From: Purshia tridentata
Taxonomy: Eukaryota > Streptophyta > Magnoliopsida > Rosales > Rosaceae
NCBI GenBank assembly: GCA_003254885.1
Contig: QANT01000869.1
Span: 1 to 64,000, forward strand
DNA length: 64,000 nt
Reading direction: 5' to 3'
Shown here: positions 10,101 through 23,000 of the stretch, one piece after another
How the letters are laid out: each line of letters begins with the position of its first letter
How positions within the stretch are numbered: position 1 is the first letter of the stretch
The notes under the pieces: generated by a model
The model's database searches: none
Told to the model about the DNA's origin: nothing
The model's input: the letters and a program-made list of their open reading frames with translations, nothing else
Program-made: the position numbers and the translations under genes

Positions 10101-12720
10101 AACTACGGAAGCTTAAGGAAAAGATATATATATGTCAGTCCCCCACACGAAAACTCTTGCTTCATCCTATCATGGAACAGCTTTCACAAAATTGGTCAAA
10201 GCATCTATTCAGGTAACATGCATGGGCATAACAAAGTTATTGTTTGCATGCTTTCGATTCAAATTTACAATTAAAACGTACAGATATCAGGGATATATGA
10301 CGGATTTGATTAATTTGATGCTAATCAATAAAACTACTTAGTTTTATTCCTTAACAAAAAAATTAATTACAATTTGATCTATCATATATTCAATACAAAG
10401 TTACAAACAGACAGGGATAATAATTAAAAACAAGACAGGTAGGCTTCTATCATTATTACTCATCTTGTTGTTTTCTAAATAAATTAAAATAAATGTGTGC
10501 ACCTTGGAGAGCACCTTTTTTTGGGTGAATTTCAGAGCCAGCTAGCTGAGAATAATTGATTTTTTAAGGAAAATGGTTACATATATGGTGTTGGTGGTAA
10601 AGATGGGTATTCCCAAAAGCAGCTACACAAATATTTAATGCTGGCACCATCATTGTATTTGAAGCCAAGTTGGAAGAGAAGAAAACGTACGGCTCAGGTT
10701 GTCTGGATGGTGACTTTCTAGTTCTAATCGTGCATGAATTATTTGTGTTTTACATTTATCTTGTGTTTAATGTTTATTCTAAAATTATGTTTGAGCAAAA
10801 CCTTTTTTGTGTGTTAACTTACATCATTTACATGAACAAATTAAACGTTTATAAACCTCAAAATAATGTCGTACTAGATATAAAAATAAGATAAGTATCA
10901 AAGAAGTTAAGGGAAGATCTATTTCAAAGAATATATGACATTAGCATGTTTACAAAATAATGTTTGAAATTAAATATTTTATAAACCTTAATCCATCTTA
11001 TATATGATTCTTTTGAATACTTGTTTAAAAATCAATCAATCGAAAATCATTTAGTTATCAAACTGTGTTATAATAAATAGAAGAACATTATTTTGGATAA
11101 AAATATATAAATAGTTGTTATTACAATTAAATAGCTAAATGAAGTAGTCAAAGCCTAAAAATAAACACTTCGGATTATAAGATTATATTGTGTTTTGTAT
11201 CCAAAAAAGTAGTTAACTTTGTATTAAACTTGCTAATTAATTAACTTTATAGTATTTTTGTATATTTGAAAATTTTAAGTCAGATATATGATTCTAAATT
11301 TATTTTCTAATTCGAGATCTCACATGAGGTGAGATTCATGATATTTGTGGGAGGCATATAATTTTTGCTTGATGTGAAAGAGTTGAATAAAAGCAAGAAT
11401 TATAGCATATTCCTAAGTAAAATTGTGGTTATTTTTTGTTTTGGGTCACTTTTATACAAAACTTAATTGTTTTGTAGTTAAAATTCATTTAGCAGAAACA
11501 CAGATTCGACAGAAGATACAAAAATATGTTTGGAGAAAGATGGGTTCGATTATAATTAAACTTGGACCGATCGATGAAGGGTGAATGAAACAATGGAATC
11601 TCCAATTCTCAAATAAGCCAAAGCATTGGATTCTAAGTCAACTACTTTTTGCTTGCATGGTCAACTTAAATATTTTAAAGTAAAAACTGGGAGTTTAATT
11701 CCTTGGTATTTTTATTTCTATTTTCTTTTTCTTTTTTGCTGTCCATTTTAATTTTTTGGTTGTCTTCACATTAAGAAGTCAAATGCAAATACAGTTTAAT
11801 TACTAGGGAAAAAATTTTAAATATGAAATAATACACAACACATCCCATAATTAGAAAATGCCAAAATAATTGTGTTTTATTTGGCATTTGGCGTACCTTA
11901 TTATGGCACTTGATAAATTTTATGAACTTTTCAAACTAAGCTCATTCTATTTTATACACCCACTTGTGTTGTTGAATCTTCCAAAAGGTTTTCATATAGT
12001 TCTCTCAGAACCAAAGCACAAGTACATATGGTATACTCAATATTATAAATTTGATTCTCGTAAACTCAAACCCAAACACACTTGATTTATATATTTTACG
12101 AATTAATGTTGGTCCCATGTGGCTCAAGGGACACGTGACGTACCAATCGTCGCTAACCTCTCCTGAGGCTATTCATGGCTAACCTAACCTAGTGGAAGCC
12201 ACCCGTGGTGTTAGCCTTTAGTAAGATTAGGTTGGTTATCGTTGACCTTATAAACTGTAGCCATTGCTATCTAGTCAAATCTTGGGTGTGTACGATTGTT
12301 GTATAGGCCCCCAAAATTAATGAGCCGATCACTAGCCCGATCGATCCTTTAACACTCGTTGGGACCATCAGAATCAAAGGCCCATTAATTGTTTCGTTAG
12401 GTGGGAATGCTTTGAACCCAGAACCATGTGATGAATAGGAACACTATTTCACCCAATTATCTCTCTCAAAGTCTCAACTATTGTTTTCCAACTTACTTTC
12501 ATACATTAGAATCTATAAAATAAAATAAAAATTTTTAAAATAAAATGTTAAATCCTGTCAAATAAATGACATACAAGTTGATAAATATCATTTTTCTAAT
12601 GAAAAAGGCCAATTGCCATCGTGCATGTCTATATGCACACTCATATTCCTCTCACTACATACCTCCTCACATAATTTGTTAAATGATACACTTGACACAA
12701 TTTGAAAAAATTATAAATGA
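7154..12720. other. Long AT-rich intergenic stretch, no gene seen
   Basis: About 5.6 kb hold only short chance ORFs with no recognisable domain. Some local repetition exists: at about 8620-8900 the words TTGAATTTTTTTA and ACAATATA(G)TATAAAT each recur. A possible tRNA-like box B word lies at about 9867. The composition suggests decayed transposon and intergenic DNA, but I could not assign a family. Confidence 0.5.
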
Positions 12721-12725
12721 CAACC

Positions 12726-13758
12726 TGTTGATGCAAAAATCTGCTCAAACCTTTGTACGCAACTTAAATGAGGACTTCTGCTGACATGGATGAGCTGATG
12801 AGCTAAGTGGATGATCCAAGCACGTCAACTAGCTGGTTTTGAACTTGTTCCTGCAAGTTAATCAGAAAAAAGCACCAATGTGGTACCAGCCGAAGATACT
12901 CCGATGGTAAAGTCAAGGAGATGTAAGGAAAAAGATGCAAAGATGAATGATGAACACAGCAAGAACTTGGGAGGAAGATGAAGGAAAAGAGGTAAAAGCC
13001 TCTGGGTTGATTTCTTCAGAGCTTGGGCAAGTGTTTTCTCAGAATTGTCCGTGTCCCTTCTCCTTGTGAACATGCTCTTATTTATAGGCAAAGGGTATAG
13101 GATATTTCTGTTTGTTTGTAGGGGTGATCATGACTGGTCTCAGATACTAAGTTTGAAAAACAAGCAATAGGGCTGACAAGCTTCTCATTTAATGCAAGAG
13201 AGGTGACTACTAAATGGCTAGAAGTCGCTTGCATTAAATGGAAAGTAAGGGAAAACGAATAAGTCATAAATGCAACACATAAAGCTACTTTCGGTGTGTC
13301 AGGCGCAATAACTGCTCCTATAGGCGTGCTTGGCTCGAAAGGGGATGAGTCGAAGAAGGTCGATCCGCTCCGAGTAAGGCCTTGATTTGCAGTGAACCCA
13401 AGCGGTCATTGGTTCCCCCTGTCAATGCTCGGTTCGGAAGAGACACCGGCTTTCAATCTGAACACAAGGAGGATGAGACGGCGGTCAGAAGATCAATGCT
13501 TGACGGAAAGTACTCGAAGACATTTCATTCGGATCCAAACTGAGGATCTGATCCGAACATTGGTACTTGTTGGCCTTCACTCGTCCGAACATCGTAGGTG
13601 CATTCCGTTCGGATCGGATCAAGCAATAGGATCCGATCCAGAACAGTCGTCTGGACTAACTGTTGACTGGGGTAGTAAGGTTGAACTCGGGCGCAAGACT
13701 CCACGTGGCCCATAGACGTTGACCATTGACTCTCATTGGGGGGTGTCATCCCCAAACA
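12726..13758 (+). mobile_element. Solo LTR of an LTR retrotransposon
   Basis: A 1,033-bp block begins TGTTGATGC and ends CCCCAAACA, with the 5-bp direct repeat CAACC on each side (12721-12725 and 13759-13763). A TATA-like word (TATTTATAGG, about 13079) lies inside in plus orientation, as expected of an LTR promoter. No internal retroelement region is present, so it is most simply the product of recombination between two LTRs. Gypsy or Copia cannot be told from the LTR alone. The intact target duplication argues against great age. Confidence 0.85.
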
Positions 13759-14076
13759 CAACCCATAGTTTTTAAAAGAAAAAATTAACTCTCTCTACAC
13801 ACCCAAACCAAACCCAACACCCCATAACCCCTCATCTTCCAACCATGACATTTCAAGCACACCCCCTTCTCCTATAACCCTTTTTCTTCATCTTTTATCT
13901 ACTAAACCGTAAACCTTCTCTCTTTATTCTATATAGGTAAGAATATTGTAGAAATATATATTAATTTTCATGAATGGGCCTTAACTTGTCCTTTATTTGA
14001 CTTCACATAAGATATGATAATACATTTTTGAGTTTTTTTTTAAATTATTTTTTTGTGTCCTCTAATGTCTGGTCAC

Positions 14077-14231
14077 GATTCATTTGGCCCAAAGACAAAT
14101 GGTTAAAATTGGTTATGCAAGTACCTGCTGAATAACTTCTATTTTTATTTTTTTATAATTTCATAAATTTCATTCGGCTGTGTTATGCCAAACTTGCATA
14201 ATCCATTTAGCAAATTATTGCCAAATGAACC
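14077..14231. repeat. Small foldback element (MITE-like)
   Basis: The left end (GATTCATTTGGC ... GGTTATGCAAGT) and the right end (ACTTGCATAATCC ... GCCAAATGAACC) are inverted copies over about 45 bases. The target duplication is unclear. It lies about 450 bp upstream of the FPG1 start; the rest of 13764-14686 is FPG1 promoter and leader with no other gene. Confidence 0.6.
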
Positions 14232-14686
14232 TAATTGGTTTGGTAGACCAGTGTCGAACGACTCTCGAGTTTCCTTGTAACTTGAAATTTCAATCCTAAA
14301 CCCTAAACACCCATAATCCGAATCATCTAAAAAAAATTAAATCAAAGCAGGGCCGTGCATAGACAACAGTATCAATGTAAATAGTGCTTGAGTGCTTCTA
14401 TTGGAGACAACCTAGTGGGCTTGGCCGCTTGGCTTTTGGGCTACAATTCTAGCCCGAGTAGTACGCTATCAACTCCATCCATTAACCGTACAAAATCTTA
14501 ACCGTTAGTTGTACATACGACCAAAATTCTTACACACACACGGTTTATCTTCCACACACTCGCTGCACAAGCCACAGAGGATCCCACCCTTTCCTCTATC
14601 ACTACTCAGTCTACTGCGCAGAAACCCCAAACCTCACTCAAGAGTGTCAGACTCAACGAAAAAGCGCGCGAACCGGAGGCAACGAA

Positions 14687-17600
14687 ATGCCAGAGCTACC
14701 GGAGGTGGAGGCGGCCCGGAGGGCCCTGGAGGAGCATTGCTTGGGGAAGAAGATAAAGAGAGCAGTCATCGCCGACGACCCCAAAGTCATCGACGGCGTC
14801 TCGCGCGCGGACTTCGAGGCCTCGATCTTAGGGAAGACCATCGTCTCCGCTCACCGCAAGGGCAAGAACTTGTGGCTCCGCCTCGACTCGCCTCCCTTCC
14901 CTTCCTTCCAATTCGGTGCCCTTTTTGATAAACTCACTATCATCACCATTACTGTCATTTATCATTTATCATCATCATTACTATTATGACAATGTACTAT
15001 AGAAATTCATATAAATGCTTTGTCATTGATTTTGGGGTTGTCTGTGTTTCAGGGATGGCGGGTGCTATATACATTAAAGGGGTCGCAGTCACGAAGTATA
15101 AGAGGTAAGCTCCGTACCCATGAAACGAAATGATTTAGGAAGACTGAAAATACTGAATTTTTGGGAACCCTTTGGTGTTTTTAGTTGACCCAAATGAAGG
15201 GTTTATGTAAAGATATGTTTTTTTTTTTGTTTAAATGTTTAAAATGATGTAGAGAATGGCTTGCAGGTCTGCTATAAAGGACACTGATGAGTGGCCATCC
15301 AAATATTCCAAGTTTTTCGTTGAAGTATGTAAGGATTGATTGCTGTTCTTGACACCAATGAAGGTGGTTTTGTTTTTGTATATGTGCTTATATAGTCATG
15401 ATTTAATTAAATGATATTTTATATCGCTGAAGCTCTGAGGATTTCTGTTAGTTGTTTGTGGTTTTAGTATCAAAAGTATTCTTATGACGAAACAACTAGG
15501 TCTCCTCAAAGTTTTGTAATTATACACATCACCCAAAGTTTTTGGTTTTTGAGTTGTTTCGGAATACTTTGGTTAAGATAACGGCTACTCTTTGAAGGGT
15601 TCCTTAGAACTTTCTCAATGCTTAATTGTCTTACCTGAGAATGTGGAAGAAGCAAATTATTGTTGAGGATTTAGGGTCATAAACTCAAGTAAATTCTGAA
15701 TGAATGTATATTTATGTGTCTTTCATGCGGACAAACAACTTTTCTAGCCAAAAAGTATGCTTATTGCTTGATAACTATTGAATACTCCCTGGGCAGCTGG
15801 ATGATGGTCTGGAGTTTTCTTTCACTGACAAGAGGCGATTTGCTAGAGTTCGCCTGCTCAAAGATGTATATAAAATCCTCCTTGAATCTGTAAAGTTTGC
15901 ATGTTTCTCTGCTTTGAGCTCACAGTCAGATAAACTTTCAATTTGCTGGTACAGCCAACTTCTGTGCCCCCCATATCTGAGCTTGGACCTGATGCTCTCT
16001 TGGAGCCTATGACAGTAGATGAACTTTATGAATCCTTGAGCAAGAAGAAAATTGCAATTAAGACTCTATTGCTCGATCAGGTTAGTACAGCTTAGTGCAT
16101 TTATCTTGAGCATGTTAAGTGTTAATGATCTTCTTACCTTAAAACTTGAACCATAGAGTAATCTAGAACTAGAAGGGTATAGCTTAATGTGTAAATATCA
16201 TTTCAGATTCTCTATTATGTCTTTACAGTATAGATAACAACTTCAACTATCTATTTACTTATTTTTGCTTTTTACACGTTTGCAGAGTTACATTTCAGGA
16301 ATTGGCAATTGGGTTGCTGATGAAGTACTATACCAAGTCAGTCTGGTCTTTATACTTGAACATTATGAATGATTATTCTTATATTCACAATGTGTGTAGT
16401 TGAAATGAGAATGAACTACTCATCAAAAATAAAAAGAAAGATTGAACTATTGAATGGGCCCAGAAAGGGATGAGATTGAGATATATGAGTTGCAATAATA
16501 AATAATAATAAAAAGAACTTAGACTGATTTATTTTCTCTACTTTTAGATAGGAGCAAAGCAGTTATATGGGTTGGTATACAGAAGAGATGCATTGGTGAC
16601 CTACATTTATAAGGGCTGTAAGATTAGGGATTAACGGTTTCAAGCTCTCTATAGGCTACAAAATAGTGGTGTGATGTGGGAAAAAACTTGCTTTGGGCTT
16701 TCTGGCATTAACGTCAGGGTTAAATCTCTTTATATGTTGTTGTGGTGTTTGAGAGTTATTGGCTATCCTTGTAAGAGCAAAGCCTCTAGGTTCATTCTCT
16801 TTTGTAGGATCATAGCATTAGGTAAGATTAACAGCATATAGCTTGGTCACAAGGCACCAGTTAATAATTAGTGATGTTATCTCATCACTTGCTTCTCTGT
16901 TGCTTGGTATCTTGACTCTTTCCTTGTTGGAGGTTGTGGGTTTTGCCTAAATCTTTGCTTGAGGTCTTTGAAACCTGGAGAGGGGCACATGGGAAACGTA
17001 AGGGTGGCATAATTTGGCTGACCTCCATTAGCCAGGGTTTAAGGCTTTGTGCAACTCAATTCTGTTTCCTGAGGAATTGGAAATATAATTAAAAAATCCA
17101 TTTTATTTGAAACAGAAAGGAACTTCTAATTTTTATCCAGTGCTGATTCTTAAAGCTAGAAGCTTTAGGTTATTATTGGTTTTTATTTTGTAGATGTAGA
17201 TTATGTCTGATAGTGGAGTTTTACCGTTTATTGTGATTTCTTGCAGGCAAGAATTCATCCAGAGCAAACTGCTGCCAGCCTGTCCAAAGAAAGTTGTGGA
17301 ACTTTACACAAGAGCATCAAAGAGGTGAGAGATTTAGCTTCTATATTGAGTCTCTGCTAGTACTCAAATTTTTTTTTTTTTGGGAGGTAAATATGCACTC
17401 TTCAATCTTCATTGCAAATATAGAGGATGATACCTGTAGGTTATTGAATTTGCGGTTCAAGTTGATGCTGAATCTACCCACTTTCCCCTTGACTGGTTGT
17501 TTCATTTTCGGTGGGGCAAAAAGCCCGGAAAAGTTAATGGTAAGAAATTGGTGATGTATGTGGTCAATTTGATTTTCAGGTCATTGAAAAATCACTTGAA

Positions 17601-18377
17601 GTTGGAGCAGATAGTAGTCAATTTCCTAGTAATTGGATTTTTCATTCCCGTGAAAAGAAGCCTGGAAAGGCTTTTGTTGATGGTTTGGCTCCTAACCCTT
17701 ACTGCTAATACGCATGCACAAAGACATATCTATGCCAGCTTTGAATTAAGCAGAATTTGCACTTCCTTTTATCAGGTATCTTTGGTTGCAACACTTACAT
17801 AAATTGATATTTTCATTCAATGCAGGGAGGAAAATTGATTTTATCACCGTCGGTGGCAGGGTATGCCCATTCTAAAAGAGGCCCTCTTATACTGTTTTTG
17901 GGCTATTCCAAGTTTTTGTTTTTTTTTTTTTGCTTTAGTTTCTTAATTTTTCTTTTGTTTTTCTAGACTACTGCATTCGTACCAGAGTTTCAGAAGTTAA
18001 GTGGAAAGCAAGCTACCAAAGCAGGGAGTAAACAAACTAACAAAAGAAAAGGAAAAGGAGGTGGTGATGATGTCAACGAACCAGAAAGTGATGACGAGGA
18101 AGTTAATCGAAATGCTAAGTCGAAGAAAGGCAGGAAGCCTAGAGCTCAAGGTACGAGGTCTTCAGCGAAAAGAAAATCTAAAGAAAGTGATGATGAAGAA
18201 AATGACAATGACAAGGATGATATTGATGACGATGCTGATGCTGTTGACAACGATCATGAGGATGAAGACCAAAAGAAGAAAACAAGAAAGGTGACTAATA
18301 AGAAGCAATCCAAGGCAGAGAATACATCCAAGAAAAAGGTACATACCAGTCAAAACAGGCTGAAGAAGAAAGCATAG
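14687..18377 (+). CDS. FPG1: Formamidopyrimidine-DNA glycosylase (FPG/MutM, plant zinc-less type)
   Basis: This bifunctional glycosylase/AP lyase removes oxidised purines in base excision repair. Exons: 14687-14915, 15053-15104, 15267-15324, 15797-15865, 15955-16080, 16286-16336, 17247-17324, 17580-17682, 17826-17860 and 17967-18377, all GT-AG and in frame, giving 403 aa. It starts MPELPEVE, so after Met removal Pro is the N-terminal nucleophile with the catalytic Glu next to it. The Lys in HRKGKNLWL (about residue 58) is the conserved beta-loop Lys. SYISGIGNWVADEVLYQ..IHPEQ is the helix-two-turn-helix. The final hairpin GGRTTAFVPEFQ lacks the zinc Cys residues of bacterial MutM, as in other plant FPGs. 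The last exon adds a long Lys/Asp/Glu-rich tail, probably nuclear-targeting and DNA-associating. An alternative exon 8 lies at 17440-17539. Confidence 0.95.
17440..17539 (+). other. FPG1: Alternative (mutually exclusive) exon 8 of FPG1
   Basis: Within the intron before exon 8 (17580-17682) lies a 100-nt stretch flanked by CCTGTAG and GTAAGAAA. It translates to VIEFAVQVDAESTHFPLDWLFHFRWGKKPGKVNG, split here as VIEFAVQVDAESTHF / PLDWLFHFRWGKKPGKVNG. The constitutive exon reads VIEKSLEVGADSSQFPSNW / IFHSREKKPGKAFVDG, a clear paralogue. Both exons enter in phase 0 and leave in phase 1 (100 and 103 nt), so either can join exon 9 in frame, while using both would shift the frame. The two exons swap the first half of the zinc-less finger. 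Two FPG forms made by alternative splicing are known in Arabidopsis (AtMMH-1/AtMMH-2), from memory. Confidence 0.85.
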
Positions 18378-20082
18378 GTAGCTGCTGAGGTATATAAAAC
18401 AGCTTTGATTCCATGCCCAGTTTTGTTTTGGAAGAACCGAATGATGAGTGTACGAGTGCATTCAGTTTTTGTAACTCTAGTTAGTAGTAGCCGTTTTGTC
18501 TTGAAACTGGGTCCAATTTTAATTATGTGTTTAACCTAATGACTTCCGTTATGTATTATATGCTCAACTGTTGTTGGAAATATGCATTCCTCTCCTTGTT
18601 TGCACCTAAAAGAGTGGTTTTCCTTTGATGAGGTTTAAATGCCTTGCAGTAAAAGCAAAGAATCTTACTGGACTTTCAAGTTCCAAGACTAACTAAAATT
18701 ACAGAACCTTAAGAAGGTAATTTATGAAATTCTCAGCGTTTAATATCAACACAAAAAGAAATATAATGGAAAACCTGAGTCAAAATGTTTGCAATATGAT
18801 ATACACAAATCAAAAGCAGAAATATTTACACATCAATTGGCAACTTCTAGGGTCTTTTTGCAGTTTAATCAATCCTCTCAAGTCATGCAGCTGTTTGACT
18901 GAAAGGAAACCAAAGAGGAATGGATAAATTTAAGGTGCATTCTGTTGGTACTGGTTTTCGATCTATCAATTTAGATTTATTTCTCAAATATATGTTCATC
19001 AATAAAAAATATCTTAATTAGCTTAATTAAGATATTAAGACATTGACTCCTCACTCTCTGCTTTGGAAATTGAAAGAAACAAAAAGATTTATGCAAATTG
19101 AAAAAAAAAAATTAAAATAAATCAGGAATTCAACTAAGAAATCATACGACTCAAGGAAATAGGAAAACTGATGAGCAAATTTATAGGATTATATTTCAAA
19201 CATGCAGCTCTAGCATGTTCATGTACATAATTATTTGCTGCAGGGGGACAAAGGAGTACACTTCTGGTGCACAGCGATCTCCTTCCAAAACTAAGATGAC
19301 AACGAGTCTAAATGCATTCTGCAAAAGATTAATTGTTTCTAGAATATATTATGTTTAACCGGGAACTAGGAGACCCTTGCTCATGATACTGTTATAAATA
19401 GTAAATATCAAAATTATAATTAAATTGATGCCCATGTTATTATTTAATAATCTTTCAGATGTATTATTTTTCCATCAGAATTGATCGAGTGTTGTCTAAA
19501 ACAAGAGCATAAGTTCACTAAACTTAGTTATCTACTCTTGCACATATTAAAGATTTTAACATCAGCACCCTGGTCTCTGGACTTATTGAATGTACATCTG
19601 ACTCTCTGAGTTCAAGTTGTCTGATGTACATAAAGGACCAATTCAAGTATAGATACTGTCTACTGAAGCCCACTCTAGGTAGTATCCAACGGAGGCAAGG
19701 AGCTGCTGAACAATACTATGGTCATGAAATAGGTATATCTTAATTCCAGAGTACAGACTAATTCATCCGCGTAGAACTTTCTTATATGACATTTGCACAA
19801 GTAACTCCACTAAGTTGAAAGAAAAATTACAGGGTAGTATAAGCCAGTCAGTGACATTCCTAGGGAGAAAGCTTTCTTACCTTTAAACAATTAGCTCAGG
19901 AAGATGAAGCCGGTTTCCAGATTAGACGTGGACTCGTGCATTGAACTTAAAAGAACACTCTCAGAGCAGTAACAACTCTCTCAGGCCTGTTTTTTGTTTT
20001 TGAATAATTGATTAAGAAAAGAAGAAGAGGCAAAATATTTTGATGCACATGAATCCTGTACCAAAACTTGTCAAAAAGTCAT
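18378..20082. other. Space between two convergent genes, no gene seen
   Basis: This holds the 3' ends of FPG1 (plus) and the alpha/beta hydrolase (minus). No coding region, RNA gene or clear mobile element was recognised. Confidence 0.5.
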
Positions 20083-23000
20083 TTACCAGTCCTCCTGTGG
20101 CATATGCCCGGCACCTTCTATCAACTTAAGCTTGACAGCAGTAGGGTTTCCTTTCTGAAACTCTTCTGCCACAGATTGAGGAAGATATTTGTCTGCAATC
20201 CCCCATGCAAGTAGAATCGGTGTATCCCATCTGAAGTCCAGAAACCATTATTTAACAAGCATCAGCAGGATGTAAAATACATAATTGGAAACATGAAGAT
20301 AGGGTCGAAGATGAAGTTAGAAAATTATACAACATTTTCTCTTTGACCATGAAATTGACCATCATCAAGTTTATGAGACCAATCACTATGGATGCTGTAT
20401 TAATTTATCTGATGTAACAGAACTGCAGATACTTTGATATACTTTATAAATTTCAATTGTGCACATGCATTCTCAGCTTAACTACTTTTTGTGCCAAACA
20501 GCGATTTTGTAGAGGCACAAATATAATGATGAAGCATCTTTTCTTATCCAACACACCTTGTGTCACAGAACTCTTTATTTTCTTGACTATTAGATGCTCA
20601 AGATGTGCAACTTTTGATGTTTGGAATCAATAATACTATTCTTACCATATTTTTATACCATTTTATGTATCATTATTGTACTGGACATGGTTTTTCCTTA
20701 TATTTAGGGTTTTCATTTTTATTTTTTTAGTGTCCAATGTATGAATGCCATATAGATTTCTATGTAAGGTGGTATAAAATTATGGTATGAAAATGAGGTA
20801 AGTATAGCATTGTTGGTTTGAAATATGCCTTGCTCACTATTTTTCTGTTTGGGGAAAAAACGAACATATTTGGTCTCTATATCTTATATTATTTACAATC
20901 TTAGGGCATGTTGCTCGAAATTTTACTTTTTTATGGGCTCAAGTTGTCATTTTAAAATGTGTCAACCTTGTCAGTTCAAGGATATACATATGACAAGAAC
21001 ATGCAAACCAGAGCCAACATATTTAAAAGGTAACCCAGTAAAGCTATACCTTCCAGATGCAAAGCCAGATGATATTTGGCTTAAGATACTTTGGAAATTA
21101 GCTTTCCTTGCAGTTTCCAGTATAGCTGAAACATCAAAACTGAACACATCAGCCCTGAAAGTTTCTTGAGTCAAAATTTTGTCAAAAGAAATGGATCACA
21201 TACCAAATCCAGGTGCACTGCTTGCCAGATATGGTAACCGATACACATCGGCCTTTTCCAGCTTCAAGACGTAACTGTTGAAAGGAGGAGATTTTTTTGT
21301 AAGATATATGCCAAATCTCATTAGATATGAAGGTAAAAGTTTGTCAAAAAAAATTTGACAGTTGCCAAGTTGGCTAATTTTTTTCTAAAAACCAATTGCA
21401 AAATTGATGTGCTAACAACTAAATTGTCTGCATACATAGTACCATGAAAAATATGCATATGTTGAATACTATGTTTTGACATCTTTATACATTTAACACA
21501 ATGCCTTAAACCAAGTACTAGCATCCTCCAGCCTAAAAAAAACAGTACAAGCATCCTCAGGTTAATTGTAGCTGAGTGCTGCTTTAAGTCTATGTACATA
21601 CTAACGGTAGCATGTGTTATTGGGAAAGAAAGACAAAAATAGCACCAAAGAGAGTTGTCAATATATCTGATGTGATTCCACAGACGGGATAAAAGAATTA
21701 GATACGTACGCGCTACCTGCTTCAACGAAGCGCTCAGCCATAACAGCATTCTGGCATGTAAATTCACCAAAAAGAGGAATTCTGAAAAGAATCAAAAGAA
21801 AATAGTAATGGAATATAGAAGCAGATAATACAAGGAAAATTAAAATTTTAACTGTTATATGTAGGATAAGCTCAAAAAGAGCACATGAGTCAAGCCTCAA
21901 TTTGAGCCTTCACCATAATGTTCAATGCTTCATAGTAAATAAGACATCACTGGGCATAAAGGGTCCATTAGCCTACAAAATCAGCTTCAATCTTAGAGAA
22001 ACTTAAAATAGATATGGGCTACTTTCTCCATGCTTCACACTAGAACGTCTTAAAGTAAAAGTAAAAGCACTACAGCTTTTGGGTGTTTCACTACAATCCC
22101 AAACGAAGCCTTAAAGTAAAAGCATCCAATCTAAAACCAATTAGCAATGGGTGGGAAGGCACACATGATGTGAGATTTTTATATTCTCAACACCCCCCTG
22201 ATGTGTGGTTGGACTAAGCCACACACCTGGGTCAAATATATTGGGTGACCAGAAGGATGTGTGTCAAATCGGCCTGACACATGCCCCACTTTGATACCAT
22301 GTTAGAGTTAGAGGACTAACCCGTAACCAATTAGAAGTGGGTGGAGAAGCCCAAGATTTTATATAATGTGGTGCAAGGCTTAAAATACCCGATGTGGAGT
22401 TTTTATATTATCAACACAACACAACACAACAATGCCAGTTAAAGAAATATTATAAACAATAAATAATTAAACTTTTAATTCGTACGTTTTCTATTTGGTG
22501 GCCCTAATGTTCAGTGAAGCATGCATGTCTTTCTCAGCAAAGCTCTTTATAAATATCAGGTGATTAACTTAAACTTGATGATAATGTAGAAACTGCAACA
22601 AGTATTTGTCAAGAGGAAAACCTGACATTTAATCTTATATTATTTTCTCAAATCTCAAGTAAGAAGATCAAACCTTAGTTGCTTAAACAATCCAGGAACA
22701 GGAGATGAAACTGTGAGGGGGCTATTTAGAATTGCAAGCTTTGATATTCTGCTTTTGTTTTTTAAGGCCCATGTCAATCCATATGAACCGACGAGAAATC
22801 CCTAAGAGGATGAAAGCATGTAAGATACATAGTTGAAGTACAAAAGTACTTATAACATAGATTTCACTATAGCTTAACTAGACTTTACTGAACTCTTTTG
22901 AACCAGAATATGTTTCCAATTTCCATCACAAATACCACTCCAATAGCTTGTCTTCTACGAGTGTTCAAACCTGAACGACTAGATAGAAAGGAGATTTGAT

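Noticed and set aside
12858-13761. Short ORFs within the solo LTR
   Set aside because: The whole stretch is an LTR with target duplication; the frames are incidental.
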